Positions 6,803-14,373 of a stretch of DNA of 34,527 bases are shown piece after piece. This DNA comes from Actinobacteria bacterium HGW-Actinobacteria-5. GTDB taxonomy: Bacteria; Actinomycetota; Actinomycetes; Propionibacteriales; Propionibacteriaceae. The stretch is taken from assembly GCA_002843035.1 (NCBI GenBank), contig PHEV01000021.1, forward strand, positions 1 through 34,527, read 5' to 3'. How positions within the stretch are numbered: the first letter of the stretch is position 1; each line of letters begins with the position of its first letter. Position numbers and translations under genes: made by a program. Under the pieces are notes generated by a model. It ran no database searches and was not told the DNA's origin. It saw only the letters and a list, made by a program, of their open reading frames with translations.

Positions 6803-7195
6803 TCACTCGTGATGGAACTCGGGCCGCCCGTCCACGCAGGACGCGAACACCTTCACCTCGCCGTAGTCGTCGGAGTCCTTCGACTCGAAGTCGACGCGGA
6901 GGCGCTCGGGGCCGCTCTCGTAGGGCCTCACCGTGTACCCGACGTCGGGGAACGCCGAACCGAGCGAGATTGCCTCCCCTGTGCAGATCGCGGTCACCCG
7001 GCCGCCGGTGCCTGACCAGGTCCGGGAACTCACCGCCGGCGCGGCGCTCGGCGACTCGGTACTGGTGACCGTCACCCGGGACGGCTGCCCGACCCCCCCG
7101 CCCGCCGCGGAGATCACTCCCCAACTGAGCGCAGAGGCGCCGGCGACCGTGCCCAGCCACAACAGGGCGATCAGGAGGATCCGGCGTCCGTTCAC
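6803..7195 (-). CDS. Small secreted or membrane-anchored hypothetical protein
   Basis: 130-aa protein with GTG start. The N-terminus (MNGRRILLIALLWLGTVAGA) is a signal peptide or signal anchor, followed by a Thr/Ser/Pro linker and a small extracytoplasmic domain of about 75 residues containing two Cys (AICTGEA and FASCVDG), probably disulfide-bonded. No lipobox is evident. I do not recognise the family. It is divergent from the two-component system, with about 50 nt between the start codons, so the genes probably share a control region and the protein may be an accessory sensor or a target. That link is inferred from position only. Confidence 0.75.
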   Translation of the reverse strand: MNGRRILLIALLWLGTVAGASALSWGVISAAGGGVGQPSRVTVTSTESPSAAPAVSSRTWSGTGGRVTAICTGEAISLGSAFPDVGYTVRPYESGPERLRVDFESKDSDDYGEVKVFASCVDGRPEFHHE

Positions 7196-7233
7196 TGACC
7201 CATGATTGCACTGCGCGCGGGCAAGGGCCGGAG

Positions 7234-7239
7234 TACGTT
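7234..7239 (+). promoter_or_regulatory. -10-like box of the second two-component operon
   Basis: TACGTT lies exactly 6 nt before the ATG of the response regulator, and no Shine-Dalgarno sequence is present. This spacing places the transcription start on the start codon, so the mRNA is probably leaderless. Confidence 0.45.
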
Positions 7240-7245
7240 ACGGCC

Positions 7246-7938
7246 ATGACCCGCGTGTTGGTGGTGGAGGACGATCCGGCGATCGCCCGCTTGCTGCGCC
7301 GCAGCCTCACCGATCGGGGCGACTCGGTCGAGGTGGCGTCCGACGGAGCGACCGGGCTCACCATTGCCATGCGCGACAAGCCGGACGTCGTGCTGCTCGA
7401 CCTCGGCCTGCCCGACCTCGACGGGCGCCAGGTCCTCCAGATGCTGCGGGCGGTCAGCCAGGTGCCCGTGATCGTGGTCACCGCCCAGGACGACGACCGC
7501 ACCGTCGTGCAGGCGCTGGACGCCGGCGCCGACGACTACCTCGTCAAACCGTTCGGCAGCGAGCAACTGGCCGCCCGGATCCGCGCGGTGCTGCGGCGAT
7601 CCGGACCCGGTTCCGCAACGGACGCCACCGTGCGGATCGGCGAACTGGAGATCGACCCGGCCGCACGCCGCGTCCTCGTCGACGGGGAGCCCGTGGAGCT
7701 CTCCCGCAAGGAGTTCGACCTGCTCTGGCTGCTCGCCAGCCGCCCCGGCGAGGTGATCACCAAGCGCGACATGCTGGCCGAGGTGTGGGGGCTGCCGTTC
7801 GGCGGCGGCGACCGCACGGTGGATGTGCACCTGAGCTGGCTGCGCCGCAAGCTCGGCGAGACCGCAGCCGAGCCGCGCTACCTCTACACCGTTCGCGGGG
7901 TGGGGGTCCGGCTCGCTCCGCCTGGTGACGCGTCCTGA
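7246..7938 (+). CDS. OmpR/PhoB-family response regulator
   Basis: 230-aa regulator with receiver domain (VVEDDPAIARLL, phospho-acceptor Asp52 in LLDLGLPD, Lys101 in YLVKPF) and a C-terminal winged helix (about 130-225) ending VDVHLSWLRRKLGE and VRGVGVRLAPP. It overlaps its cognate histidine kinase by one base (TGATG). The ferric-reductase, FMN-binding and ApbE genes follow in the same direction within 51 nt of the kinase, so this system is the obvious candidate regulator of that redox module. An inverted repeat just upstream of the flavocytochrome start could be its binding site. Confidence 0.95.
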   Translation: MTRVLVVEDDPAIARLLRRSLTDRGDSVEVASDGATGLTIAMRDKPDVVLLDLGLPDLDGRQVLQMLRAVSQVPVIVVTAQDDDRTVVQALDAGADDYLVKPFGSEQLAARIRAVLRRSGPGSATDATVRIGELEIDPAARRVLVDGEPVELSRKEFDLLWLLASRPGEVITKRDMLAEVWGLPFGGGDRTVDVHLSWLRRKLGETAAEPRYLYTVRGVGVRLAPPGDAS

Positions 7939-9239
7939 TGCGTCGTCAGGTCAGCCTGCTGATGGCGGTGATCAGCACCGCCATCGTCGCGTCGTTCGTG
8001 ATCCCGCTGATGCTGCTGGTGCGCACCCTCGCGGAGGATCGTGGCATGGCGGTGGCGAACGAGCAGGCGAACACCGTGGCGGTACTCGTCTCCAGCCTGA
8101 ACCAGGACCCGCGCCTGGACGACCTGCTCGGGCCCAGCCTCAGCACCTCCCCCGCAGCCACCAGCGTGGTGCTCGCCGACGGCCAGGTGCTCGGCACACC
8201 CTGGCCGAACGCGACCGCGGACGCCGCTTACCAGCGGGCCGAACAGGGCGAGGCGTTCTCGGTGCGGGACGAGAGCGGCGGCAGGGTGTACGTGCCCGTG
8301 CTGCTGGACAGCGGCGTCGCGGTCGTCCGTGCCACCATGACCAGCGAGCAACTGGCTGACGGTGTGCCGCTGGCCTGGGTGAGCATCATCGCGCTCGGCC
8401 TGGTGCTGAGCGGGGTCGCCGTGTTCGTCGCCGCGCAGGCCGGACGGGGGGTGAGCCGCCCCCTGCTCGCCGTGGCGGACACCGCGCACCGGCTCAGGGA
8501 GGGCGACCTGGCGGCCCGCGCACCACTGGCCGGAACCCCGGAGACGATCGAGGTCGGCTCCGCCCTGAACGGCCTGGCCGACCGGATCGAGCAGCTACTG
8601 GCTGCCGAGCGCGACAACGTCCGCGGCCTCGCCCACCGGCTGCGCACCCCGGTCACCGCGCTGCGGCTGCAGGCCGAGCAGGTCGACGATCCCGAGACCC
8701 AGTCCGACCTCACCGAACTCGTCGGCCAGCTGCAGGAAGCCATCGACGCGGTGGTGCGTGAGGCCCGCCGTCCACTCAGGGAGGATCTGCCTGGTGGTTG
8801 CGACGCCGTCGGCGTCGTGGCCGCCCGTACCGAATGGTGGCGCCCGCTCGCGGAGGACCAGGACCGCGTCTTCGACGTCGGCCTGCCCACCTCCGGACTG
8901 CGGGTGGGGTTGAGCGCGCTGGAACTCGGCGACGTGGTCGACATCTGCATCGACAACGTCTTCGCCCACACCCCCGAGGGCACCGGGCTCTCGGTGAAGT
9001 TGGCCAGTGAGGGCGACGCGGTGACCCTGGTCGTGCGGGACAACGGCGCCGGCTTCCCCGCCCAGCGCTCGGAACCGCGTCCGGGCACCTCGGGGCTGGG
9101 GCTGCAGATCGCCCGCCGCCTGGTCGAGCACGCCCACGGCAGCCTGACCACCTCCGCCCCGGGCGCTCCCGGCGAAGTGCGGATCACGCTGCCCCGCACC
9201 GTCTCACAGGACCCGCACAGGCACCCCTCACGACCCTGA
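7938..9239 (+). CDS. Sensor histidine kinase with HRLRTP phospho-acceptor motif
   Basis: 433-aa kinase. First membrane helix about residues 7-29, extracytoplasmic sensor about 30-143, second helix about 145-168, HAMP about 169-220. The phospho-acceptor is His233 in LAHRLRTPVTALRL, with Arg in place of the common Glu after the His. The ATPase N box is DICIDNVFAHTPEGTGL (Asn340), where an Ala-His pair replaces the usual Ala-x-Lys/Arg region. DNGAGFP and GLGLQIARRLVEHAHG complete the nucleotide pocket. These changes are, as far as I recall, shared by a recognised actinobacterial subfamily, so the kinase is probably active. It is paired with the regulator that overlaps its start. Confidence 0.94.
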   Translation: MRRQVSLLMAVISTAIVASFVIPLMLLVRTLAEDRGMAVANEQANTVAVLVSSLNQDPRLDDLLGPSLSTSPAATSVVLADGQVLGTPWPNATADAAYQRAEQGEAFSVRDESGGRVYVPVLLDSGVAVVRATMTSEQLADGVPLAWVSIIALGLVLSGVAVFVAAQAGRGVSRPLLAVADTAHRLREGDLAARAPLAGTPETIEVGSALNGLADRIEQLLAAERDNVRGLAHRLRTPVTALRLQAEQVDDPETQSDLTELVGQLQEAIDAVVREARRPLREDLPGGCDAVGVVAARTEWWRPLAEDQDRVFDVGLPTSGLRVGLSALELGDVVDICIDNVFAHTPEGTGLSVKLASEGDAVTLVVRDNGAGFPAQRSEPRPGTSGLGLQIARRLVEHAHGSLTTSAPGAPGEVRITLPRTVSQDPHRHPSRP

Positions 9240-9256
9240 CGGGGCGACCCGCAAGA

Positions 9257-9285
9257 GTCCTGTCCAGAGCCCGACTGAACAGGAC
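9257..9285 (+). promoter_or_regulatory. Inverted repeat overlapping the flavocytochrome ribosome binding site
   Basis: GTCCTGT (9257-9263) and ACAGGAC (9279-9285) form a perfect 7-bp inverted repeat with a 15-nt spacer. The right arm contains the AGGA ribosome binding site of the flavocytochrome gene, whose ATG is 5 nt further. It may be a response-regulator binding site or an RNA hairpin limiting translation. Confidence 0.45.
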
Positions 9286-9289
9286 CCCG

Positions 9290-10726
9290 ATGACTCTCTT
9301 GGCCGACTCGCCGACCTCCGCGCCGGTCACGCACCCGCGTCCGGTGCCCGCAGCCTTCCGGCCGCAGGGCAGGGCACACGTGCCGGGCTGGTGGCGCGAC
9401 GCGATCGGTGTGGCGACCTGGACCAGCATGCTCGTCGTGGTCGCGTTGTGGGTGGCCGGCGGTGGCGTCCAGGCATTAGCGGGCTGGGCGCCGGGTGTGA
9501 CCAGCGTGGGCCGGCTGACCGGCCTGGTCTCGGCGGACCTGCTGCTGGTCCAGGTGCTGCTGATGGCCCGGATCCCGGTTGTTGAGCGGGTCTACGGGCA
9601 GGACGAACTGGTCGCCAGGCACCGGCTGGTCGGGTTCTGGTCGTTCTGGCTGATGGTGGCCCACGTCGTGGCGGTGTCCATCGGCTACGCGGCGAGCGCG
9701 GGCCTGAACCCGTTCGTCCAGTTCTGGGAGCTGGTCGTCGACTACCCCGGCATGCTGCTCGGCCTGGCGGGCACGCTGCTGCTGGTGCTGGTGGTCGCAA
9801 CCAGCATCCGGTGGGCGCGACGCACGCTGCGCTACGAGTCCTGGCACCTGCTGCACCTGTACGCCTACCTCGGCGTGGGCCTGGCGCTGCCGCACCAGCT
9901 GTGGACGGGCCAGGAGTTCCTGACCAACCCGGTCGCCACCGTGTACTGGTGGACGCTGTGGGCCGCAGCGGCCGGATCGATCCTGATCTGGCGGGTCGCA
10001 CTGCCGCTGTACCGCAGCCTCACCCACGACCTGCGGGTCGAGAAGGTCGTGCGGGAAACCCCGGACATCGTCTCGGTCACCATGCGCGGCCGCGGGCTGG
10101 ACCGGCTGGACCCGGTCGCGGGCCAGTTCTTCAACTGGCGCTTCCTCACCGGGCCGGGCTGGATGCGCGCGCACCCCTACTCAATCTCGGCCGCCCCGGA
10201 CGGGCTGTCGCTGCGGGTCACGGTGAAGGACCTCGGTGACGGCAGCCATGCGCTCGCCGCAGTGAAGCCGGGCACCCGGGTGTGGTTCGAAGGGCCCTAC
10301 GGCCGGCTCCACACCGGGGTCCGGACCCGGCGCAAGGTCGTCCTGATGGCCTCGGGGATCGGGATCAGTCCGATGCGGGCGCTGCTCGAGGCGCTGCCGC
10401 AGGAACCCGGCGACGTGACCCTGATCTACCGCGCCCGCCGCGAGGCCGACCTCGCCCTGAAGGCCGAGATCGAGAGCCTCGCTGCGAAGTCCGGAGCCCG
10501 GCTGTTCTACGTGCTCGGACGCCGGATCGCCGGACGCGACACCTGGTTGCCCGAGACGGCCGCCGGCCTTTCCGACGCCCAGGCGCTGCACCAGCTCGTC
10601 CCCGACATCGCCCAGGCGGACGTGTTCCTGTGCGGCGCCACCGCATGGATGGACGCCGCCACCGCGGCCGCGATCGGCTGCGGCGTCCCGGCCGACCACA
10701 TCCACACCGAGCGCTTCAGCTGGTAA
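9290..10726 (+). CDS. Ferric-reductase-like flavocytochrome, heme membrane domain plus FAD/NAD(P)H reductase domain
   Basis: 478-aa membrane oxidoreductase. Six membrane helices lie in residues about 40-240, with paired His heme ligands in the ferric-reductase pattern: His111 and His125 (HRLVGFWSFWLMVAHV), then His186 and His189 with His202 nearby (WHLLHLYAY, PHQLW). The cytoplasmic half is a ferredoxin-NADP-reductase module. It has HPYSIS (about 295) for FAD, GPYGRL, the nucleotide-binding GIGISPMRALLE (about 356) and the C-terminal FLCGATAWMD. It should take electrons from NAD(P)H across the membrane. Gene order with an FMN-binding protein and ApbE suggests the acceptor is the covalently flavinylated partner. 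That acceptor is inferred. Confidence 0.92.
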   Translation: MTLLADSPTSAPVTHPRPVPAAFRPQGRAHVPGWWRDAIGVATWTSMLVVVALWVAGGGVQALAGWAPGVTSVGRLTGLVSADLLLVQVLLMARIPVVERVYGQDELVARHRLVGFWSFWLMVAHVVAVSIGYAASAGLNPFVQFWELVVDYPGMLLGLAGTLLLVLVVATSIRWARRTLRYESWHLLHLYAYLGVGLALPHQLWTGQEFLTNPVATVYWWTLWAAAAGSILIWRVALPLYRSLTHDLRVEKVVRETPDIVSVTMRGRGLDRLDPVAGQFFNWRFLTGPGWMRAHPYSISAAPDGLSLRVTVKDLGDGSHALAAVKPGTRVWFEGPYGRLHTGVRTRRKVVLMASGIGISPMRALLEALPQEPGDVTLIYRARREADLALKAEIESLAAKSGARLFYVLGRRIAGRDTWLPETAAGLSDAQALHQLVPDIAQADVFLCGATAWMDAATAAAIGCGVPADHIHTERFSW

Positions 10727-10753
10727 CCCCGGCACCCGAGGAGGAATCGACTC

Positions 10754-11269
10754 ATGCGCAAGATCGTCACCGCCATCATGGGCACCATCAGCGGACTCGT
10801 GCTGCTGTTCAGCTACCACACCAGCACGAACAACGAGGCCGCCACGGTCACGGGCGGAACCGACACCGGCAACACCGACGACAACCAGTCCGCGACCAGC
10901 ACGCCCAACGCCGGCGAGAGCTCCGGCCCGGCACCCTCTGCGACCGCCGAGCCGTCATCCTCCAGCACCTCCTCCTCCGGTTCGAGCTCCACCTCAGGCA
11001 CCTACGCCGGTGACGCGGTCCAGACCCGCTGGGGCACCGTGCAGGTCCAGATCACGGTCAAGAACGGGAAGATCACCTCCGCCGACGCGATCCAGTACCC
11101 GAACGAGAACAGGCGCGACCAGCAGATCAACGCCTACGCGATCCCGCTGCTGAACGCGGAGGCGGTGGACGCGCAGAGCGCCAACATCGACACCATCTCC
11201 GGCGCCACGGTCACCAGCGACGGCTACCTCCAGTCCTTGCAGTCCGCCATCGACAACGCACACCTGTGA
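10754..11269 (+). CDS. Membrane-anchored FMN-binding domain protein
   Basis: 171-aa protein. The N-terminal hydrophobic segment (KIVTAIMGTISGLVLLFSY) anchors or exports it. Residues about 25-82 are a Ser/Thr/Asn-rich spacer. Residues about 84-171 are an FMN_bind domain ending with DTISGATVTSDGYLQSLQSA. The SGAT motif (149-152) is the recognition site where ApbE transfers FMN to Thr152 through a phosphoester. A strong GAGGAGGAA ribosome binding site precedes the ATG, and its stop overlaps the ApbE start (GTGA). It probably carries electrons from the flavocytochrome on the outer face of the membrane to a downstream acceptor not encoded here. Confidence 0.93.
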   Translation: MRKIVTAIMGTISGLVLLFSYHTSTNNEAATVTGGTDTGNTDDNQSATSTPNAGESSGPAPSATAEPSSSSTSSSGSSSTSGTYAGDAVQTRWGTVQVQITVKNGKITSADAIQYPNENRRDQQINAYAIPLLNAEAVDAQSANIDTISGATVTSDGYLQSLQSAIDNAHL

Positions 11270-12381
11270 CCAGCACCGTGCACCCGCTCACGCTCCCGGG
11301 GGAGCCTCCCGAGGAGCGGGAGTGGCGCCCCGACGGGCCCTCCCCCACCGGACTCCCTCGCCGCGCCTTCGTCGCCCAGATCATGGGGCTGCCGATGAGC
11401 GTCCACGTCCGTGGCCCGCACGCCCGCGGAGAAGCCGTCGCCGAGGCGGTCGAGCAGGCGTACGCGGAGCTGCGGGCGGACGAGGCGATGTTCAGCATCT
11501 GGCGGCCGGACAGTCCGGTCAGCCGGATCCGGGACGGACGCGACTCGCTGCGCGACGCGCATCCGCGGATCCGCCATGTCGCCTCGCTGTGCGAGCTCGC
11601 CGGCCAGCGCACCGGCGGCGCCTTCTCCGCCTGGCTCCCGGACGGCGAGAGCACGATCCGGTTCAACCCGACCGGACTGGTCAAGGGCTGGTCGGTCGAG
11701 CAGGCATTCACCGGTCTGGTCGGACGCCTGCACGACCTCGGCGCCCACGACGCCCTGATCAACGCCGGCGGCGACATCGCCGTCCACTGCGCCCGGACGG
11801 ACACGCCCGCCTGGAGGGTCGCCGTCGAGGACCCCCGTGACCGCAGCCGCCTGCTCCGCACGGCGGCGTTGCGGACCGGCGCCGTCGCCACCTCGGGGAC
11901 GGCGGCCCGCGGCCACCACATCACCGACCCGGCCACCGGCGTCCCGGCCACGGGGTTGCTCTCGGCGACCGTGATCGGCCCCGAGCTGACCTGGGCAGAC
12001 GTCTACGCCACGGCGGCCTTCGTGAAGGGCCCCACCGCAGTGGGCTGGCTGGCCACACTCCCCCGCCACGCGGGCCTCCTGGTCGGACTCGACGGCCGGG
12101 TCACCGCCGTCCAGGCCCCGTCTGAGCAACGCACCGCCTCGCGCGCGGGGTTGGCATCAGTCGAGGTCCTCGCCGGCCAGCGCGCGAGCGGCGAGCCGTT
12201 CCTCCTCGCTGACCTCCCAGACTTCCTTCGCGGCGCGCAGGGCCAGCGCGACGATGAAGCAGCCCAATGCCAGGTCGGGTATCCCGGACCCGGTCCACAC
12301 CGTCACGCCGGCCATCACGATGATCGCGGTGTTCACCAGCACGTCGTTGCGGGCCGACAGGAACGCCGCCCGGCTCAGTGA
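11266..12381 (+). CDS. apbE: ApbE-family FAD:protein FMN transferase with long C-terminal overrun
   Basis: 371-aa ORF. Family motifs: MGLPMSVHVRG near residue 40, FSAWLPDG and NPTGLVKGWSVEQA in the middle, INAGGDIAVHC (about 164-174) and TSGTAARGHHITDPATGVPA (about 208-227), the region that holds the Mg/FAD site. It transfers FMN from FAD to the Thr of the SGAT motif in the gene just upstream. No signal peptide is visible, although the target domain is predicted to be outside. The conserved part ends near residue 285. The last 75 codons run antisense over the 3' end of the convergent transporter and look non-conserved, so a native stop may have been lost. Confidence 0.88.
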   Translation: MTSTVHPLTLPGEPPEEREWRPDGPSPTGLPRRAFVAQIMGLPMSVHVRGPHARGEAVAEAVEQAYAELRADEAMFSIWRPDSPVSRIRDGRDSLRDAHPRIRHVASLCELAGQRTGGAFSAWLPDGESTIRFNPTGLVKGWSVEQAFTGLVGRLHDLGAHDALINAGGDIAVHCARTDTPAWRVAVEDPRDRSRLLRTAALRTGAVATSGTAARGHHITDPATGVPATGLLSATVIGPELTWADVYATAAFVKGPTAVGWLATLPRHAGLLVGLDGRVTAVQAPSEQRTASRAGLASVEVLAGQRASGEPFLLADLPDFLRGAQGQRDDEAAQCQVGYPGPGPHRHAGHHDDRGVHQHVVAGRQERRPAQ

Positions 12382-12801
12382 GCCGCCGTGCTGACGGACT
12401 CTCGCCAGCAGCCAGGCCGCCGTCCCGTTGACGACGATCGCGCCGAGCGACGCGAACACCACGGGCAGCACCTCCGGCGGCGTCGGGTCGCGGAACTTCT
12501 CGAACGCCTCCCAGCCGGCGAGCAGCGCAGGGCCGAGGATCAGCACGCTCATCACCTTGCCCATCACCGACCGGTGCACGAGCGGCCAGCCCAGCGCGAG
12601 GAAGATCAGCGCGTTCACCGCCGTGTCCTCGAGGAAGTCGACGCTGTCGGCGAGCAGCGCGACCGAGCCCGCGGAGAGCGCGACCGCGAACTCGACGAAG
12701 AAGTAGGCCAGGTTCAACCCGGCCACGATCAGGACCGTGCGCCGCAGCCGGCCCGGGTCGACCTGCTCCCCGGCCTCGCCGTGCGGTTCGGTTGCTGTCA
12801 C
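12157..12801 (-). CDS. CDF-like cation transporter lacking the canonical His ligands and the C-terminal domain
   Basis: 214-aa membrane protein resembling the transmembrane part of cation diffusion facilitators: helices at about 22-44, 46-75, 82-100, 112-134, 150-172 and 173-190. The helix-2 motif is LLADSVDFLEDTAVN, with Asp55 and Asp59 at the metal-site positions. Helix 5 reads FLSARNDVLVN, where Asp153 is kept but the His four residues earlier (usual HxxxD) is Ser149. The cytoplasmic C-terminal domain of classical members is absent and the protein ends in a short charged tail. The substrate is unknown; a site without His may favour Mn, Fe or another ion. The 3' end is antisense to the apbE tail. 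Confidence 0.82.
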   Translation of the reverse strand: MTATEPHGEAGEQVDPGRLRRTVLIVAGLNLAYFFVEFAVALSAGSVALLADSVDFLEDTAVNALIFLALGWPLVHRSVMGKVMSVLILGPALLAGWEAFEKFRDPTPPEVLPVVFASLGAIVVNGTAAWLLARVRQHGGSLSRAAFLSARNDVLVNTAIIVMAGVTVWTGSGIPDLALGCFIVALALRAAKEVWEVSEEERLAARALAGEDLD

Positions 12802-12873
12802 CCGCTCACGATAGGCCAGCGGCGCGCGGGGGACCGGAACCGCCGGGCCCGGACCCAGACCGGCAGCCTGGCG

Positions 12874-12955
12874 GTTGTCGCCATCTGGCCGCCCACCCCG
12901 TCAGCCCTGCCCCACCTGTCACACCTCGAGGCTCGGGCGGTCAGATCGCGACCGC
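12874..12955 (+). repeat. 82-nt palindromic element, copy A
   Basis: 17-nt imperfect inverted arms (12874-12890 and 12939-12955) around a 48-nt centre. The arms contain CATCTGGCC on the left and GGTCAGATCGCGACC on the right. The centre carries CTGTCACACC at the same offset as CCGTCACACC in copy B. It lies just past the 3' end of tRNA-Arg, upstream of the CDF-like gene. Confidence 0.75.
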
Positions 12956-12970
12956 CGCCCGATGTGGGTC

Positions 12971-13046
12971 TGGCGCCCCCGGCAGGACTCGAACCTGCGC
13001 ACGACAGATTAGAAGGCTGTTGCTCTATCCACTGAGCTACGGGGGC
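12971..13046 (-). tRNA. tRNA-Arg (anticodon TCT)
   Basis: 76-nt tRNA with encoded CCA (12971-12973 on the complement). The acceptor stem GCCCCCG pairs with CGGGGGC, the D arm is GCTC/GAGC, and the T arm is GCAGG/CCTGC around TTCGAGT. The anticodon loop CTTCTAA gives anticodon TCT, decoding AGA (and AGG). The discriminator base is G. The anticodon stem has one C/T mismatch next to the loop. Confidence 0.97.
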
Positions 13047-13102
13047 CGACGCAGAATCGATGGTATCTGGCCCTTGTCGGAGCCGCGATGCAGGATGGCA
13101 GC

Positions 13103-13645
13103 ATGAATACTCTCGACGTCGTGCGCGACTCGCTGGGCCGCGTCCATGAACTCATCCCGGCAGTGCTGGACGGACTCACCGGCGACGACCTGCTCTGGCG
13201 GGCCGATCCGGAGGCGAACTCGATCGGCTGGCTGATCTGGCACCTCACCCGGGTCGAGGACGACCACCTCGCCCACCTGGGCGGCGTCGAACAGGCATGG
13301 ACCGCCGACGGTTGGTACCAGCGGTTCGGGCTGCCCTACCTCAAGCAGGCCCACGGATTCCGGATGACCCCGGTCGAAGTCGGCGCCTTCAACGTCACCG
13401 ATGCCCACCTGCTCGCCGGCTACTCGGCGGCGACCTGGGAGCAGACCCGGGCCGTGCTCGCCTCGATCGCCGAGGACCGGCTCGACGAGGTGATCGACAC
13501 CCGCTACACCCCGCCGGTCACGGTCGGCGTCCGCCTCGTCTCGGTGCTGGTCGAGACCGCCCAGCACATCGGCCAGGCCGGATACGTGCGTGGCTTGCGG
13601 GAACGCAGCCGCGGTATCGACTCGGGATGGTCGGGCACCGCATGA
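13103..13645 (+). CDS. DinB-fold (DUF664-type) protein
   Basis: 180-aa soluble four-helix-bundle protein of the DinB/YfiT superfamily, DUF664-like branch. The hallmarks are an N-terminal helix (LDVVRDSLGRVHELIPAVLD), IGWLIWHLTRVEDDHLAHL with metal-ligand His47, and a late VETAQHIGQAGYVRG helix with the second His. In actinomycetes such proteins are often metal-dependent thiol (mycothiol) transferases; the substrate here is unknown. I chose the ATG at 13103, preceded by AGGA at proper distance, over an ATG 15 nt upstream. The orn gene follows in the same direction about 46 nt away. Confidence 0.88.
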   Translation: MNTLDVVRDSLGRVHELIPAVLDGLTGDDLLWRADPEANSIGWLIWHLTRVEDDHLAHLGGVEQAWTADGWYQRFGLPYLKQAHGFRMTPVEVGAFNVTDAHLLAGYSAATWEQTRAVLASIAEDRLDEVIDTRYTPPVTVGVRLVSVLVETAQHIGQAGYVRGLRERSRGIDSGWSGTA

Positions 13646-13678
13646 CCACCCGGTGGCCGGCGCCAATCCCGAACGCCG

Positions 13679-13684
13679 TAAAGT
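13679..13684 (+). promoter_or_regulatory. -10-like box of orn
   Basis: TAAAGT lies 7 nt before the GTG start of orn, and there is no Shine-Dalgarno sequence. This matches the leaderless layout seen at several other genes in the window. Confidence 0.4.
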
Positions 13685-13691
13685 AGCGCCC

Positions 13692-14321
13692 GTGAACGAA
13701 CACCTGGTGTGGGTCGACTGCGAAATGACCGGCCTCGACCTGAAAGCGGACGCCCTGATCGAGGTGGCGGCGCTGGTCACCGATTCGGAACTCAACGTGC
13801 TCGGCAACGGCATCGAGGTGGTGATCAGGCCACCCGCAGAGGCCCTTGCGCAGATGGGCGAGTTCGTCCGCACGATGCACGAGAACTCCGGGCTGTTGCC
13901 GCTGCTCGAGAACGGCATGACCATGGCAGACGCGGAGGAGGAGGTGCTCGCCTACGTGCGCGAGCACGTCCCGGAGCCCCGCAGGGCCCCGCTCGCCGGC
14001 AACACCATCGGCACCGACCGCGCATTCCTCGCCCGGGACATGCCCACCCTCGAAGGCCACGTCCACTACCGCAACGTGGACGTCTCCAGCATCAAGGAAC
14101 TGGCCCGGCGCTGGTACCCGCGCGCCTACTACAACACTCCGTCGAAGTCCGGGAACCACCGGGCGCTGGCCGATATCCGGGAGTCGATCGAGGAGCTCCG
14201 GTACTACCGCGAGGCGCTGTTCGTCGCGCCGCCCGGGCCGAACACGGACGTGCTGCGCGAGCTTGCCGCCAAACATCAGGGTTCGCTCACCGGCGAGGCG
14301 GCCGCGGCCGACGACCACTGA
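13692..14321 (+). CDS. orn: Oligoribonuclease
   Basis: 209-aa 3'-5' exonuclease that degrades 2-5 nt RNA fragments, including the c-di-GMP product pGpG, to mononucleotides. All DEDDh residues are present: Asp9 and Glu11 (WVDCEMTGLD), Asp109 (IGTDRAFL), and His156 with Asp161 (NHRALADI). The family signatures YRNVDVSSIKELARRW and NTPSKSGNHRALAD are intact. The GTG at 13692 starts the protein right at the conserved N-terminus; the upstream open frame belongs to the end of the DinB-fold gene. tRNA-His follows downstream, an arrangement I recall from other actinobacteria. Confidence 0.97.
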   Translation: MNEHLVWVDCEMTGLDLKADALIEVAALVTDSELNVLGNGIEVVIRPPAEALAQMGEFVRTMHENSGLLPLLENGMTMADAEEEVLAYVREHVPEPRRAPLAGNTIGTDRAFLARDMPTLEGHVHYRNVDVSSIKELARRWYPRAYYNTPSKSGNHRALADIRESIEELRYYREALFVAPPGPNTDVLRELAAKHQGSLTGEAAAADDH

Positions 14322-14373
14322 TTTCTGCTGTCGACCGCCGAGCCGCTAAGCTGGGCCAGCCCGAGTGGCGCAT

